DNA from: Campylobacter sp. RM16192
GTDB lineage: Bacteria > Campylobacterota > Campylobacteria > Campylobacterales > Campylobacteraceae
Length of the DNA stretch: 64,000 bases
Direction of reading: 5' to 3'
NCBI RefSeq assembly: GCF_004803855.2
Contig: NZ_CP012552.1
Location: forward strand, 1 to 64,000
A model generated the notes under the pieces. The model did no database searches, was not told where the DNA came from, and saw only the letters and a list, made by a program, of their open reading frames with translations. This document shows positions 41,008 to 49,194 of this stretch, in pieces (the stretch's first letter is position 1; the number at the start of each line of letters is the position of its first letter). Position numbers and translations under genes: made by a program.

Positions 41008-41374
41008 TAGTAATTAGTAAGTATGTATTTATAGACATTTGAATTATTTCAAAAAATAAGTGATACAGAAAGTGATACATTTTAGAATCTATATAATAAG
41101 GTGTAGTTTTATATAAACTATTGCATATTTTTTGCTTTTAGATTTCATAAAAACAACTAAGTAATTGTAAAATAATCTAGCCATATGAATCAACAGCAAA
41201 ATAAAAATTGAAATTGCCTTGAATGAATATTTGAATTATTTATAATATTATTGAAATCTAAAAACGATTATATGCTAACTAAGATGTGTGTTGTAGTTAT
41301 TGCTTAGAAATAATTATATTTTATATTATTATGTTACAAAAAGGGTTTTAGGGGTTTACCCCTAACGAGTGATA

Positions 41375-41398
41375 TTTTGTCTGACTTGTCAGACAAAA
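41375..41398. repeat. Perfect 10-bp inverted repeat
   Basis: TTTTGTCTGA and TCAGACAAAA are separated by CTTG. It lies 12 bases after the AGGGG/CCCCT hairpin in the spacer between the att-like site and the dGTPase gene. It could be a terminator of a lost gene or a protein-binding site. Confidence 0.6.
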
Positions 41399-41643
41399 AG
41401 TATCCTCGCCTATACATTTGCCTATAAATAAATTAAATAATTAATAAACTTTTTGCTTTACTTATATTTATTCCATCAAACACTAGTAAAATTTACTAAT
41501 TTTTTAATTTAGGCTATGCATTGTTTAGAGATATTTTTTAAACTTATTTTTATGTCTTTCTAATCCAACTCAAAACACAAACAGTCTATTGCGATCTGTA
41601 TCATAAGAGTCTTTTAATTAGATTTTTGTAGAATTATGCTATA

Positions 41644-41649
41644 TATAAT
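41644..41649 (+). promoter_or_regulatory. Candidate -10 element of the dGTPase gene
   Basis: TATAAT ends 18 bases before the ATG at 41668. The next gene follows after 16 bases, so both are probably read from here. Confidence 0.5.
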
Positions 41650-41667
41650 ATCTTTTGGGAATATAAT

Positions 41668-43062
41668 ATGTCTAGGAAGCTAAAAAAAGGAAATCGTCTT
41701 GAAAAAGAGGCTAATCAGCTTATGTCAAAATATGCATATAAGCATAATTTAGACAAAAAAGACAAAGAAGAGGAAACGTATAGAACTTGCCTAAGAAGAC
41801 AAAGAGATAAAATTTTATATTCTGGTGGTTTTAGAAGGCTTCAAGGTAAAGCTCAGGTAATGCCCACTCACAAATTGGGAGATCACAGAACGAGGCTAAC
41901 TCATACACTAGAAGTAGAACAAATAGCTATAAGTGTAGCGGATGCGCTTGGCTTAAACAAAGATTTAGTTTCGGCAATAGCATTAGGGCATGATGTTGGT
42001 CATACACCATTTGGTCACGCCGGAGAAAAAATTTTAAATGAGCTATTAAAAGATTGCGGAGGATTTTATCATCCAATTCAAAGCGTAAAATATCTCTGGG
42101 AAAAATATGGAGATAAAATTTCATATGTAGTTTATGAAGGTATATTAAAACATGATTCTGACATGTACTGTATAGAAAAAGATAAAAAAGAAAATATTGT
42201 TAAAAATCACTTTATTCCTATTTCAAATAAAAAGATTCAAACTAGTCTTAATGAAAAAAAAGATAACTTTTTGGAAGCAGAGCTTTGCACTCCGCCCAGC
42301 ACATTGGAGGCGCAAGTAGTAATATGGGCAGATAAGATAGCTTATATTACTCATGATTTTGAGGATTTTCAAAAAACAGAATTGTATGCTGATATTGCCA
42401 AAAGTCATCCTGATGTAAAAAATGATATTGAGAAAGCCATAGTGAATATTACAGGTAAAAATATGGATATTTTTCAAACAAGGGATTTAGTCAGACCTTT
42501 GACTACCAGTTTAATTAAGCAGAGTTTTAATAATTTAAATAGTATGGAAATAGAAAATATTAAAAATGAGACATATAAAAAAATATTGGAAAAAGAAAAA
42601 AATATTGAAACAAAAGATAAGAAAAAAAGAAAAAGAAAAGCATATCTGAGAGGTCAAATTATAAATATTGAAGATAATGTATTTGATGCATATATTAAAC
42701 TAAGAGAAATTGTAGATAAAAATTATATACAAAATATAAAAATTAAAAAAAGCGATATAAAAGGAAGCAAAATAATTGAATCTTTATTTCATGACTTGGT
42801 CAAAAATTTTGATATACTACCACAGGAATATCAGATTAACAGCTTGGTTAAAAACTTTCAAGTGTTCCCACAAAAATATCAAAAAATATCAAAAATTAGC
42901 AACAATATAATAGATTTTATGTGGTATTTCAACAAAAGACAAAAATGTGAAAATGTAGAAAAAAAGAAGAGGGCTGCTCACTATATATCAACCATGTCAG
43001 ATGATTATGCTAGAAAATTGTATTTGCATTTAAATTCATTAATTGACAACTTTGAAATTTGA
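41668..43062 (+). CDS. dGTP triphosphohydrolase-like HD protein
   Basis: The 464-aa protein is a dGTPase-family HD hydrolase, which converts dGTP to deoxyguanosine and triphosphate. The signature runs RRLQGKAQV (57-65), RLTHTLEVEQIA (76-87, His79) and ALGHDVGHTPFGHAGE (105-120, His108-Asp109), with the last Asp in IWADKIAYITHDFED near 223-235. A Lys-rich insert of about 30 residues lies near 305-335. Family dGTPases are known to protect bacteria from phages by draining dNTPs. Position in an island and the tightly linked next gene support such a role, but a housekeeping role is not excluded. Confidence 0.85.
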   Translation: MSRKLKKGNRLEKEANQLMSKYAYKHNLDKKDKEEETYRTCLRRQRDKILYSGGFRRLQGKAQVMPTHKLGDHRTRLTHTLEVEQIAISVADALGLNKDLVSAIALGHDVGHTPFGHAGEKILNELLKDCGGFYHPIQSVKYLWEKYGDKISYVVYEGILKHDSDMYCIEKDKKENIVKNHFIPISNKKIQTSLNEKKDNFLEAELCTPPSTLEAQVVIWADKIAYITHDFEDFQKTELYADIAKSHPDVKNDIEKAIVNITGKNMDIFQTRDLVRPLTTSLIKQSFNNLNSMEIENIKNETYKKILEKEKNIETKDKKKRKRKAYLRGQIINIEDNVFDAYIKLREIVDKNYIQNIKIKKSDIKGSKIIESLFHDLVKNFDILPQEYQINSLVKNFQVFPQKYQKISKISNNIIDFMWYFNKRQKCENVEKKKRAAHYISTMSDDYARKLYLHLNSLIDNFEI

Positions 43063-43078
43063 AATATTGGAGTGGATT

Positions 43079-44479
43079 ATGAAAGAATTATTAAAAGATG
43101 AAAAATTATTTAAAATAGTAAAATCAAACTATGGAAATATTGCTCAATTTATAAGCATAGATCCAAATAATAATACTCAGGTAAAACTAGCTATTATCAA
43201 TGGTTATAATCATTACAAATTTCAAAGTATAAAAGAGGCGATACTTCTATTGATAGATTCATCTAGAAGTAAAAAAGTTAATATTCGTAGTTTTACTAAA
43301 GAGAGCTTAAAAGGGCACAGTTTGTATTATGGCAAAAGCAAAGAGGATATAGATGAAATTTTGCATATTATTAAAAATAATGCATCAGAAGGCAAATACT
43401 CGATAATAAATGAGAACATTGATGTTATGGATGGCGGAGTTTCTGGGGTTGTGCTTGGTAATATAGTAGAATTTTCTCCTGATGATACTCCAAAGTGTGT
43501 TGATAAAGATGGGGTTTGCAGACTAAATAAGCAATTGGCTTATAGCTTAATACATACAATATATGGTTTTACTCCAAATATAAATTTCTCAAAAGAGTAC
43601 AGAGTAGAATTTAGTATTCATCCAAACAGGGAGGGTGTTAACAAGGATCATACTATTATTTGGGAATATGAAAAATGTAAAATATATAATTACGACGAAA
43701 AAATTATTTGGCCAAATAATTTTTCTAAATTTATAGGCGATAAAGTTTTTGGTCTTTTGATAGCAAGCTATCTTGGCTTTAACGTTCCTTATACTACCGT
43801 CATTTCTAGGAGAGTTGCCCCTTTTTCTTTTGGCAAAAAAACCGGATTGCATGAAAAGTGGCTGAGGACCTGTCCTATTGTAAAAGAGCCTGGAAAATAT
43901 ACGACAAGCAGTACTTGGTCCGATCCTTTTTTCTTAATGCTTGATGAAGAGAAAAAAGGCAATGAGGATGTAAATATAGCCAGCATTATTTCACAGGATA
44001 GCGTTAATGCCAAATACTCTGGGGCCTGCATAATAGAAAAAGATAGGAATGAAGATATTATTGAAGGTGTTATAGGTAAAGGAGATGCATTTATGATAGG
44101 CTCTGATTCTTACGATAATCTACCTAGCAATGTATTAAATAGGGTTGCCGAAGTAAACAATAAGATTAGAAGCAATATGCATATTTTGGGTGATCAAATT
44201 TCAATAGAATGGGTCTATGATGGAGATAAAGTTTGGGTAGTTCAGCTTAATCAGCTTCAAAGCAAAGCATCGTTTGATAGCCATACTATAGTAGATGGTA
44301 TGGCAAAAAAATTTATTGATTTTGATGTGAAAAAGGGCCTGGAGGAATTAAGGGCTTTAATTGTCAGTGTAAAAGATAAAGATATAGGCATAAGACTTAT
44401 TGGCAAAGTGGGTATCACAAGTCATTTTGGGGATGTATTAAGACAAAATAATATACCCTCTTATATTATAAACGAGTAG
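43079..44479 (+). CDS. ATP-grasp protein resembling the N-terminus of PEP synthase
   Basis: The 466-aa protein resembles the nucleotide-binding part of PEP synthase/pyruvate phosphate dikinase: VNIRSFTKESLKGHSLYYG near 62-80, GGVSGVVLGNIVEFSPDD near 123-140, and IEWVYDGDKVWVVQLNQL near 378-395, which matches the family's end motif before the linker. The phosphohistidine swivelling domain and the PEP-binding barrel are absent. ATG at 43079 follows GGAG by about 8 bases and lies 16 bases after the dGTPase stop, so the two genes form a pair. Function is unknown. Confidence 0.6.
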   Translation: MKELLKDEKLFKIVKSNYGNIAQFISIDPNNNTQVKLAIINGYNHYKFQSIKEAILLLIDSSRSKKVNIRSFTKESLKGHSLYYGKSKEDIDEILHIIKNNASEGKYSIINENIDVMDGGVSGVVLGNIVEFSPDDTPKCVDKDGVCRLNKQLAYSLIHTIYGFTPNINFSKEYRVEFSIHPNREGVNKDHTIIWEYEKCKIYNYDEKIIWPNNFSKFIGDKVFGLLIASYLGFNVPYTTVISRRVAPFSFGKKTGLHEKWLRTCPIVKEPGKYTTSSTWSDPFFLMLDEEKKGNEDVNIASIISQDSVNAKYSGACIIEKDRNEDIIEGVIGKGDAFMIGSDSYDNLPSNVLNRVAEVNNKIRSNMHILGDQISIEWVYDGDKVWVVQLNQLQSKASFDSHTIVDGMAKKFIDFDVKKGLEELRALIVSVKDKDIGIRLIGKVGITSHFGDVLRQNNIPSYIINE

Positions 44480-44681
44480 CATAGAGTGTGCTAAATTTTT
44501 AAGTGCATTGTTTTGAATATTGAAAATTTGTCTGAGTGACATTAAAGCGAATAATAAAAGCGTAATGATGCCTAAGAATAATGAAATGTAATCAAATATC
44601 TTAGTGTTTTAAAATGCTATTTTGGCATGTTGTGCTGTTAAGTCTTTCTTATTAAAACAATCACTTCTAGCCATGCCGCCT

Positions 44682-45305
44682 TCACCCAACCACAAACACC
44701 TCCTTATTTTTTATCTCCATTATCGATAACTTATCAAAGAATACGGCTCCTACATCCATAGAGTAGCAGTTATTCTCTCTTACTTTTATCTTATTGTCTC
44801 TATTTGGAGTATGCCCGTAGTATATCTCTTTGCCTGTATTATTCATTAACCAAAAAGGACTTCTACTCCACATTAGATGCTCAGGATCTTGTTTGGTTTC
44901 ATCTAAGCTGGGGTTATAATAAGCATGAACAAATATATAGCTCTTTGAGCTTATCATATGAGGCATTGTTTTTAAGTAGCTTATTAACCATTTTAGATCT
45001 TTAACGGTTAAATTTCTATATTCTATCGATTTAACAGTCTTATATCCTCCGTTATTTACCCACTGCATAGTCATACTTCCTCGTAAAAGATAGTGATTTA
45101 AAAACATATACTCATGATTGCCCATTATATGCTTTATATTATATCCATCTTTTATCATCTCGGTATATCTTATATATAGCCCTATTGAGTCCTTGCCTCT
45201 ATCGCAGCTATCTCCAAGAATGATTACTAGATCATCCTTGGTTAAGGATATCTTTTTAATCATCTCATCAAATAGATGAAGTGAGCCGTGTAGATCTCCA
45301 AACAC
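44682..45305 (-). CDS. Metallophosphatase, frameshifted at its N-terminus
   Basis: The 207-aa frame has the phosphoprotein phosphatase metal motifs: FGDLHG, LGDSCDRG, GNHEYM and YGHTP. It opens at GTG 45305 almost on top of the first motif, so the N-terminus is missing. The lost part lies in another frame from ATG 45361 (MNDKLRIEYIDEDRYKK, then a run of six A on the minus strand at 45311-45316). One added A would give RYKKIFVFGDLHG in one frame. The ATG at 45361 overlaps the stop of the upstream phosphatase gene by 11 bases. The product is probably inactive or made only by slippage. The 202-bp gap beyond its 3' end holds no gene. Confidence 0.8.
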   Translation of the reverse strand: MFGDLHGSLHLFDEMIKKISLTKDDLVIILGDSCDRGKDSIGLYIRYTEMIKDGYNIKHIMGNHEYMFLNHYLLRGSMTMQWVNNGGYKTVKSIEYRNLTVKDLKWLISYLKTMPHMISSKSYIFVHAYYNPSLDETKQDPEHLMWSRSPFWLMNNTGKEIYYGHTPNRDNKIKVRENNCYSMDVGAVFFDKLSIMEIKNKEVFVVG

Positions 45306-45350
45306 AAATATTTTTTATATCTATCTTCATCTATATATTCTATTCTTAGC

Positions 45351-46019
45351 TTATCGTTCATTATTTGCCCTTAATATCTCTCTTATCTTTATCTCTCTAT
45401 TAGCTATTGTATCGTTAGTACTAAACTTCTTATCGGCTTGATGTTCAAACGGAGGCAGATCTTTTGTATAGGATATTACATCTCTTAGATGAAGTATCTT
45501 GCCATGTAAATCATATCCTACATTTAAAGCTCTACCTTTTAAAGGCGAAACGCTATCATGAACATGTCCATATAATAAAATAGATCCGTGATGCCCCGCA
45601 TTCCACTCTAGTATAGGATAGTGAAACAGCACTAGCCTATAACTATCATCTTTAAATTTTAAAGCTAGCTCTTTATAATCCAATATATCCTCAAATAGTC
45701 TGTTGCCGTCAAATTTACTCATCTTTAAAAGCTCATCCCTATGATCCTTAATTAACTCATCGTGATTGCCTAAGATTAGAGTATGCTTACCGTTTAATCT
45801 CTTTGAAATAGATATTGTCTTTTCAATATCCCTATAAAAAGAAAAATCACCTAAATTATAAATCTCATCATTTACACCTACCGTATAGTTCCATAGCTCA
45901 ATTAATCTATGATCCATCTCATCGACCGACCTAAAATTCCTAAAGCAAGGGCAGAAATTTAACACGCTCTTATGCCCGAAATGAAGATCGGACGTAAAAA
46001 ATATGTTACTGCTGCTCAT
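45351..46019 (-). CDS. Metallophosphoesterase
   Basis: The 222-aa protein has the calcineurin-like set: FTSDLHFGH near the N-terminus, NLGDFSF, LGNHDEL, LFHYP and LYGHVHD. Substrate is unknown; related proteins act on nucleotides or small phosphoesters. ATG at 46019 with AAGGA 8 bases upstream is preferred over TTG at 46034. It is the first gene of a two-gene unit with the frameshifted phosphatase. Confidence 0.85.
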   Translation of the reverse strand: MSSSNIFFTSDLHFGHKSVLNFCPCFRNFRSVDEMDHRLIELWNYTVGVNDEIYNLGDFSFYRDIEKTISISKRLNGKHTLILGNHDELIKDHRDELLKMSKFDGNRLFEDILDYKELALKFKDDSYRLVLFHYPILEWNAGHHGSILLYGHVHDSVSPLKGRALNVGYDLHGKILHLRDVISYTKDLPPFEHQADKKFSTNDTIANREIKIREILRANNER

Positions 46020-46404
46020 AACCGTTTCCTTCAAGGATCAAAGCAAAGCCGTATGCATATATATTATATATATGCAACTAAATCCTTTAATTTTTATAAT
46101 ATAAATTTGTGTGGAAGTTTTTATTTGTGTGTAGATATAAAGGCAGGATTGATTTTACATCTACCAATATTATCTATAGCTTAAATTTCTTTAAATTTCC
46201 ACTACCTTGGTTTATAGTTTGTAGTTTCGGACATACTTTTAGTTTTATAGCCGAATGAATTAACTACTACCCTTATTTTTCGCTATTATGTAGCAAATGC
46301 ACAAGACTTTCATAATAAAAGAGGCTAAGATTCCGGTATAGCTTTAATTAAATAATAGACATTTCTTTTTAAGCTATAAAAACATCTGCTTTAAAGGATT
46401 TGTT
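46020..46404. other. 385-bp gene-free stretch
   Basis: It holds an AT palindrome at 46054-46076 (arms TGCATATATAT / ATATATATGCA), which is probably the promoter area of the phosphatase genes; the former 3' end of the coupling ATPase gene; and the left end of the transposon at 46278. No coding frame is supported. Confidence 0.6.
46279..46302 (+). repeat. Left terminal inverted repeat
   Basis: It starts TTCGCTATTATGTAGC and matches the complement of 50389-50412 at all 24 positions. It forms the left end of the transposon. Confidence 0.85.
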
Positions 46405-46847
46405 ATGGCAGTTCTTGAAAAGCTAGGAGCGAAGCGAGTAGAACTCACGTAATATCAGCTCTTGTATCTAAACATTCTGAAATAAAAGGAAATATCGAAT
46501 ATTATAAATCAATCATCTCAAATTTACAATCTGAGCTTGAGACTATTAATAAAGCCATTATAATATTTGATCCAAACTATAATATAAATGAGATAAAAAC
46601 TAAAAACATTACTAATAATAGACGTTTCTCTCGTGGAGAGCTTAGTAAAAAGATAATAGAGTGTATAAAAGAAAAACCTAGCAACGTTAAAGAGATAACT
46701 GATTATGTATCAATTGGCAGTAATAAAAGCAGTAAAGAGATAGTGGAGTATAGAAAGAATATCTATTCTGCAATAAGAAACATGGAAATGAGAAATATTT
46801 TAAACTCTTTTGAAGTAGATGGAATTAAACACTATAAAATATCTTAA
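46405..46847 (+). pseudogene. Frameshifted transposon passenger gene
   Basis: ATG at 46405, with AAAGGA upstream, opens MAVLEKLGAKRVELT and then hits a stop. The frame continues two bases off as VISALVSKHSEIKGNIEYYK and onward for about 130 residues to the TAA at 46845-46847. The coding style runs unbroken through the shift near 46450, so one small gene of about 147 codons has been broken. The second half contains a coiled coil and a winged-helix-like end. It converges on the transposase gene, the two stops overlapping by 4 bases. Function unknown. Confidence 0.6.
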
Positions 46848-47851
46848 GCTCCAAGCCTTTCAGCTACTCTCTTATTACCCTGCCAATATCCACAAAATTC
46901 ATTAGATACTGAGTTGTTTGCCAAACATCTTGATAAAATGTCATCCATTATAGATCTATTATCTAGCCTTCTGGTATCTTCTCTATATGCTATCTCATTA
47001 GCATAGTTTGAAAGATAAAGAACGCCTATTCTATGAAGCTGTCCATACTGCATACGTCTAAATCTTGAGTTAAAGCTTTCTGATTGATTATTATTTTCTC
47101 CATTTACTCCGCTATACTCTATTTGATGATTTACTCTTTTTAGATTGTAATGAGCTAATAAATCATCATAAGCTGAGTTCTCGTCAGTATGGATTTGAGA
47201 GTTTAAGGCAATGTTTGCCTTTGCTATCTTGTTTATATCACTATTGTTCTCACTTTTTAATATAAAAGTCTTTGTTTTACTTGCACCTTTGCCTTGTAAA
47301 TTTCTTTCTCTTAAAGAGATAATTACTCTTTTGTTAGGTTTAAAAGCTTTACGTCTATCTATTCTATCATTTATATTATTAGCAGGTCTTATATGGTTTC
47401 CGACATATACTCCATCCATTTCAACTACGCCTTGAAATTTCTCATTAGGTTTATGTTCCATAAGGCTTTCTCTAATCTTATGAGATAAAACCCAAGCGGT
47501 CTTATACTGAACATCTAAATCTCTACTAAGCTGAAGTGATGAAATGCCTTTAGTAGCATTGGTAAATATCACAATAGCTAATAGTATTGTTTTAAAGTCT
47601 AACTTATGAGAGTGGAATATTGTTCCGCTAGTAACGCTAAAAGTATGAAAGCAATCCTTACAGCGATATTGTAATCTACCCTCTATAAAATAATGACTAT
47701 TTGCACTTCCACAACTTGGGCATATTGGCTCACCTTTATTATCACTCCATCTTATCGATTTAAAATACTCATAGCAATCCTTCTCATTCATAGAAGCTAT
47801 CTTTTTAACCGATACCGTTCTAGCTTTAGATGAGAGGAGGAAGTGTTGCAT
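46844..47851 (-). CDS. IS1595-family transposase
   Basis: The 335-aa protein has an N-terminal zinc ribbon (CPSC and CKDC, Cys44/47 and 64/67), then the ISXO2-like DDE domain: VVEMDGVYVGNH near 141-152, IHTDENSAYDDL near 216, and NNQSESFNSRFRRMQYG near 257. The reading frame is intact, so the element may still move. It diverges from the regulator and methyltransferase genes. Confidence 0.93.
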   Translation of the reverse strand: MQHFLLSSKARTVSVKKIASMNEKDCYEYFKSIRWSDNKGEPICPSCGSANSHYFIEGRLQYRCKDCFHTFSVTSGTIFHSHKLDFKTILLAIVIFTNATKGISSLQLSRDLDVQYKTAWVLSHKIRESLMEHKPNEKFQGVVEMDGVYVGNHIRPANNINDRIDRRKAFKPNKRVIISLRERNLQGKGASKTKTFILKSENNSDINKIAKANIALNSQIHTDENSAYDDLLAHYNLKRVNHQIEYSGVNGENNNQSESFNSRFRRMQYGQLHRIGVLYLSNYANEIAYREDTRRLDNRSIMDDILSRCLANNSVSNEFCGYWQGNKRVAERLGA

Positions 47852-47889
47852 TTTAAATCCTTTATATTTTTATTGATAAATTATACATA

Positions 47890-47933
47890 AAGATGTATTA
47901 AATTTAACTTAAAATTAGATATATTTACATCTT
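47890..47933. promoter_or_regulatory. Inverted repeat in the transposase-regulator spacer
   Basis: AAGATGTA (47890-47897) and TACATCTT (47926-47933) form an inverted pair 28 bp apart, followed by a second imperfect pair (47944-47953 with 47959-47966). These are candidate operators for the regulator encoded next to them, controlling both divergent sides. Confidence 0.4.
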
Positions 47934-48005
47934 AATTTAAAATAAATATATCTTAATCAGATATTTATATATAAATAAATTAAATTTGAATTAAGAAAAA
48001 TTTGC

Positions 48006-48020
48006 TATAATTAAAATATG
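48006..48020 (+). promoter_or_regulatory. Promoter giving a probable leaderless transcript
   Basis: TATAAT at 48006-48011 lies only 6 bases before the ATG at 48018, and no Shine-Dalgarno sequence is present. Transcription would then begin at or next to the start codon. Confidence 0.5.
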
Positions 48021-48260
48021 GAACTAAATGATTTAATAAATAGAATTCACAAGCTCATAGAAGCAAAAGAGATTAAAACAATATCTCAAGCACAAATGGC
48101 TAAACGCATCGGTGTTCAGCATAGAACTTATGTGGAGTATTCTCGTGGCAAGAATAAGCCGTTAGCCATGAAAGCGTTATTGAATATGCTAAATGAGTTA
48201 GATGATGATGAGATTGTGAAAGTTGTGAGAGAGTGGAATAAACAAAAAAATATATTTTAG
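48018..48260 (+). CDS. XRE-type helix-turn-helix regulator
   Basis: The 80-aa protein has a helix-turn-helix at about 22-60 (SQAQMAKRIGVQHRTYVEYSRG). Its place directly before the methyltransferase, with a 10-base gap, suggests a controller protein that times restriction-modification expression. The promoter overlaps the start codon. Confidence 0.8.
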   Translation: MELNDLINRIHKLIEAKEIKTISQAQMAKRIGVQHRTYVEYSRGKNKPLAMKALLNMLNELDDDEIVKVVREWNKQKNIF

Positions 48261-48270
48261 ACTGGATTTT

Positions 48271-49194
48271 ATGAAAAAATTTACTTTTATTGACCTTTTT
48301 GCCGGTATAGGTGGAATTAGATTAGGTTTTGAATCAGTTGGTGGACGTTGCGTTTTTTCGTCTGAATTTGATGCTGATGCTTGTAAAACATATCAAGCTA
48401 ATTTTGGAGAGTATCCTTCTGGAGATATTACAAAAATTAATGCGAAAAATATACCCGACTTTGACATATTATTAGGTGGATTTCCTTGTCAAGCCTTTTC
48501 AATAATTGGAAAAAAAGAAGGTTTTAACAATGAGACTTGCGGAACCCTATTTTTTGAGATAGAAAGAATCCTAAAAGAAAAAAAACCAAAGGCATTTATG
48601 TTAGAAAATGTCAAAAATCTTACGGCACATGACAACGGAAATACTTTTAAAATAATAATAAAACATTTAGAAGCATTAGGATATAATGTGCATTCAAAAG
48701 TTTTAAATGCTCTTGATTTTGGGGTTCCACAAAAAAGAGAAAGAATTATAATTGTCGGTTTTTTGGATAATGTAAAATTTGAGTTTCCTACCCCTATCTG
48801 TGTATCAAAAAGAAAAAAAATAGGGGATATTTTGGAAAAAAACGTAGACAAAAAATATTATGTAAAAGATGAAATAAAAAATAGCAGATTACAGCGTTTA
48901 AAAAATAAGAATTATCCAAAACCTTATATATCACACGAAAATATGGCTGGTTCTATAACCCCTCATCCATACTCTTCAGCATTACGTGCAGGTGCTTCTG
49001 CTAATTACATTTTAATAAATGATGAAAGAAGGCCTACAGAAAGAGAAATGCTTAGACTACAAGGCTTTCCGGAAAACTTTAAAATAGTAGTTCCATATGG
49101 AAAAATAAAAAAACAATGTGGTAATTCAGTAGCCGTTCCTGTCATAAGGGCGGTGGCAGCAAATATGTTAAATGCCATTAAAGGGTTAAAATGA
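48271..49194 (+). CDS. DNA cytosine-5 methyltransferase
   Basis: The 307-aa enzyme has the m5C methyltransferase motifs in order: I (FIDLFAGIGGIRLGF), IV with catalytic Cys73 (GGFPCQAFS), VI (MLENVKNL near 110), VIII (QKRERIIIVGF near 153) and X (KKQCGNSVAVPV near 286). It should methylate the site cut by the partner endonuclease. The endonuclease start overlaps its stop by 4 bases. Confidence 0.95.
   Translation: MKKFTFIDLFAGIGGIRLGFESVGGRCVFSSEFDADACKTYQANFGEYPSGDITKINAKNIPDFDILLGGFPCQAFSIIGKKEGFNNETCGTLFFEIERILKEKKPKAFMLENVKNLTAHDNGNTFKIIIKHLEALGYNVHSKVLNALDFGVPQKRERIIIVGFLDNVKFEFPTPICVSKRKKIGDILEKNVDKKYYVKDEIKNSRLQRLKNKNYPKPYISHENMAGSITPHPYSSALRAGASANYILINDERRPTEREMLRLQGFPENFKIVVPYGKIKKQCGNSVAVPVIRAVAANMLNAIKGLK

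Larger units (their letters stand above)
40831..41667. other. 837-bp gene-free stretch at the island boundary
   Basis: No coding frame here looks real. The stretch holds the promoter side of the chemoreceptor gene, the tRNA 3' fragment at 40985, two direct copies of AAGTGATACA (41058-41067 and 41070-41079), a hairpin AGGGG/CCCCT (41350-41363), a perfect 10-bp inverted repeat (41375-41398) and a TATAAT (41644-41649) just before the next gene. The DNA is very AT-rich. Confidence 0.6.

Noticed and set aside
40985-41060. Complete tRNA gene on the minus strand
   Set aside because: Only the T-loop to CCA portion matches; the bases on the 5' side do not form the T-stem or any other arm.
44480-44681. 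Gene or regulatory RNA between the convergent ATP-grasp and phosphatase genes
   Set aside because: No frame longer than a few dozen codons and no strong hairpin were found.
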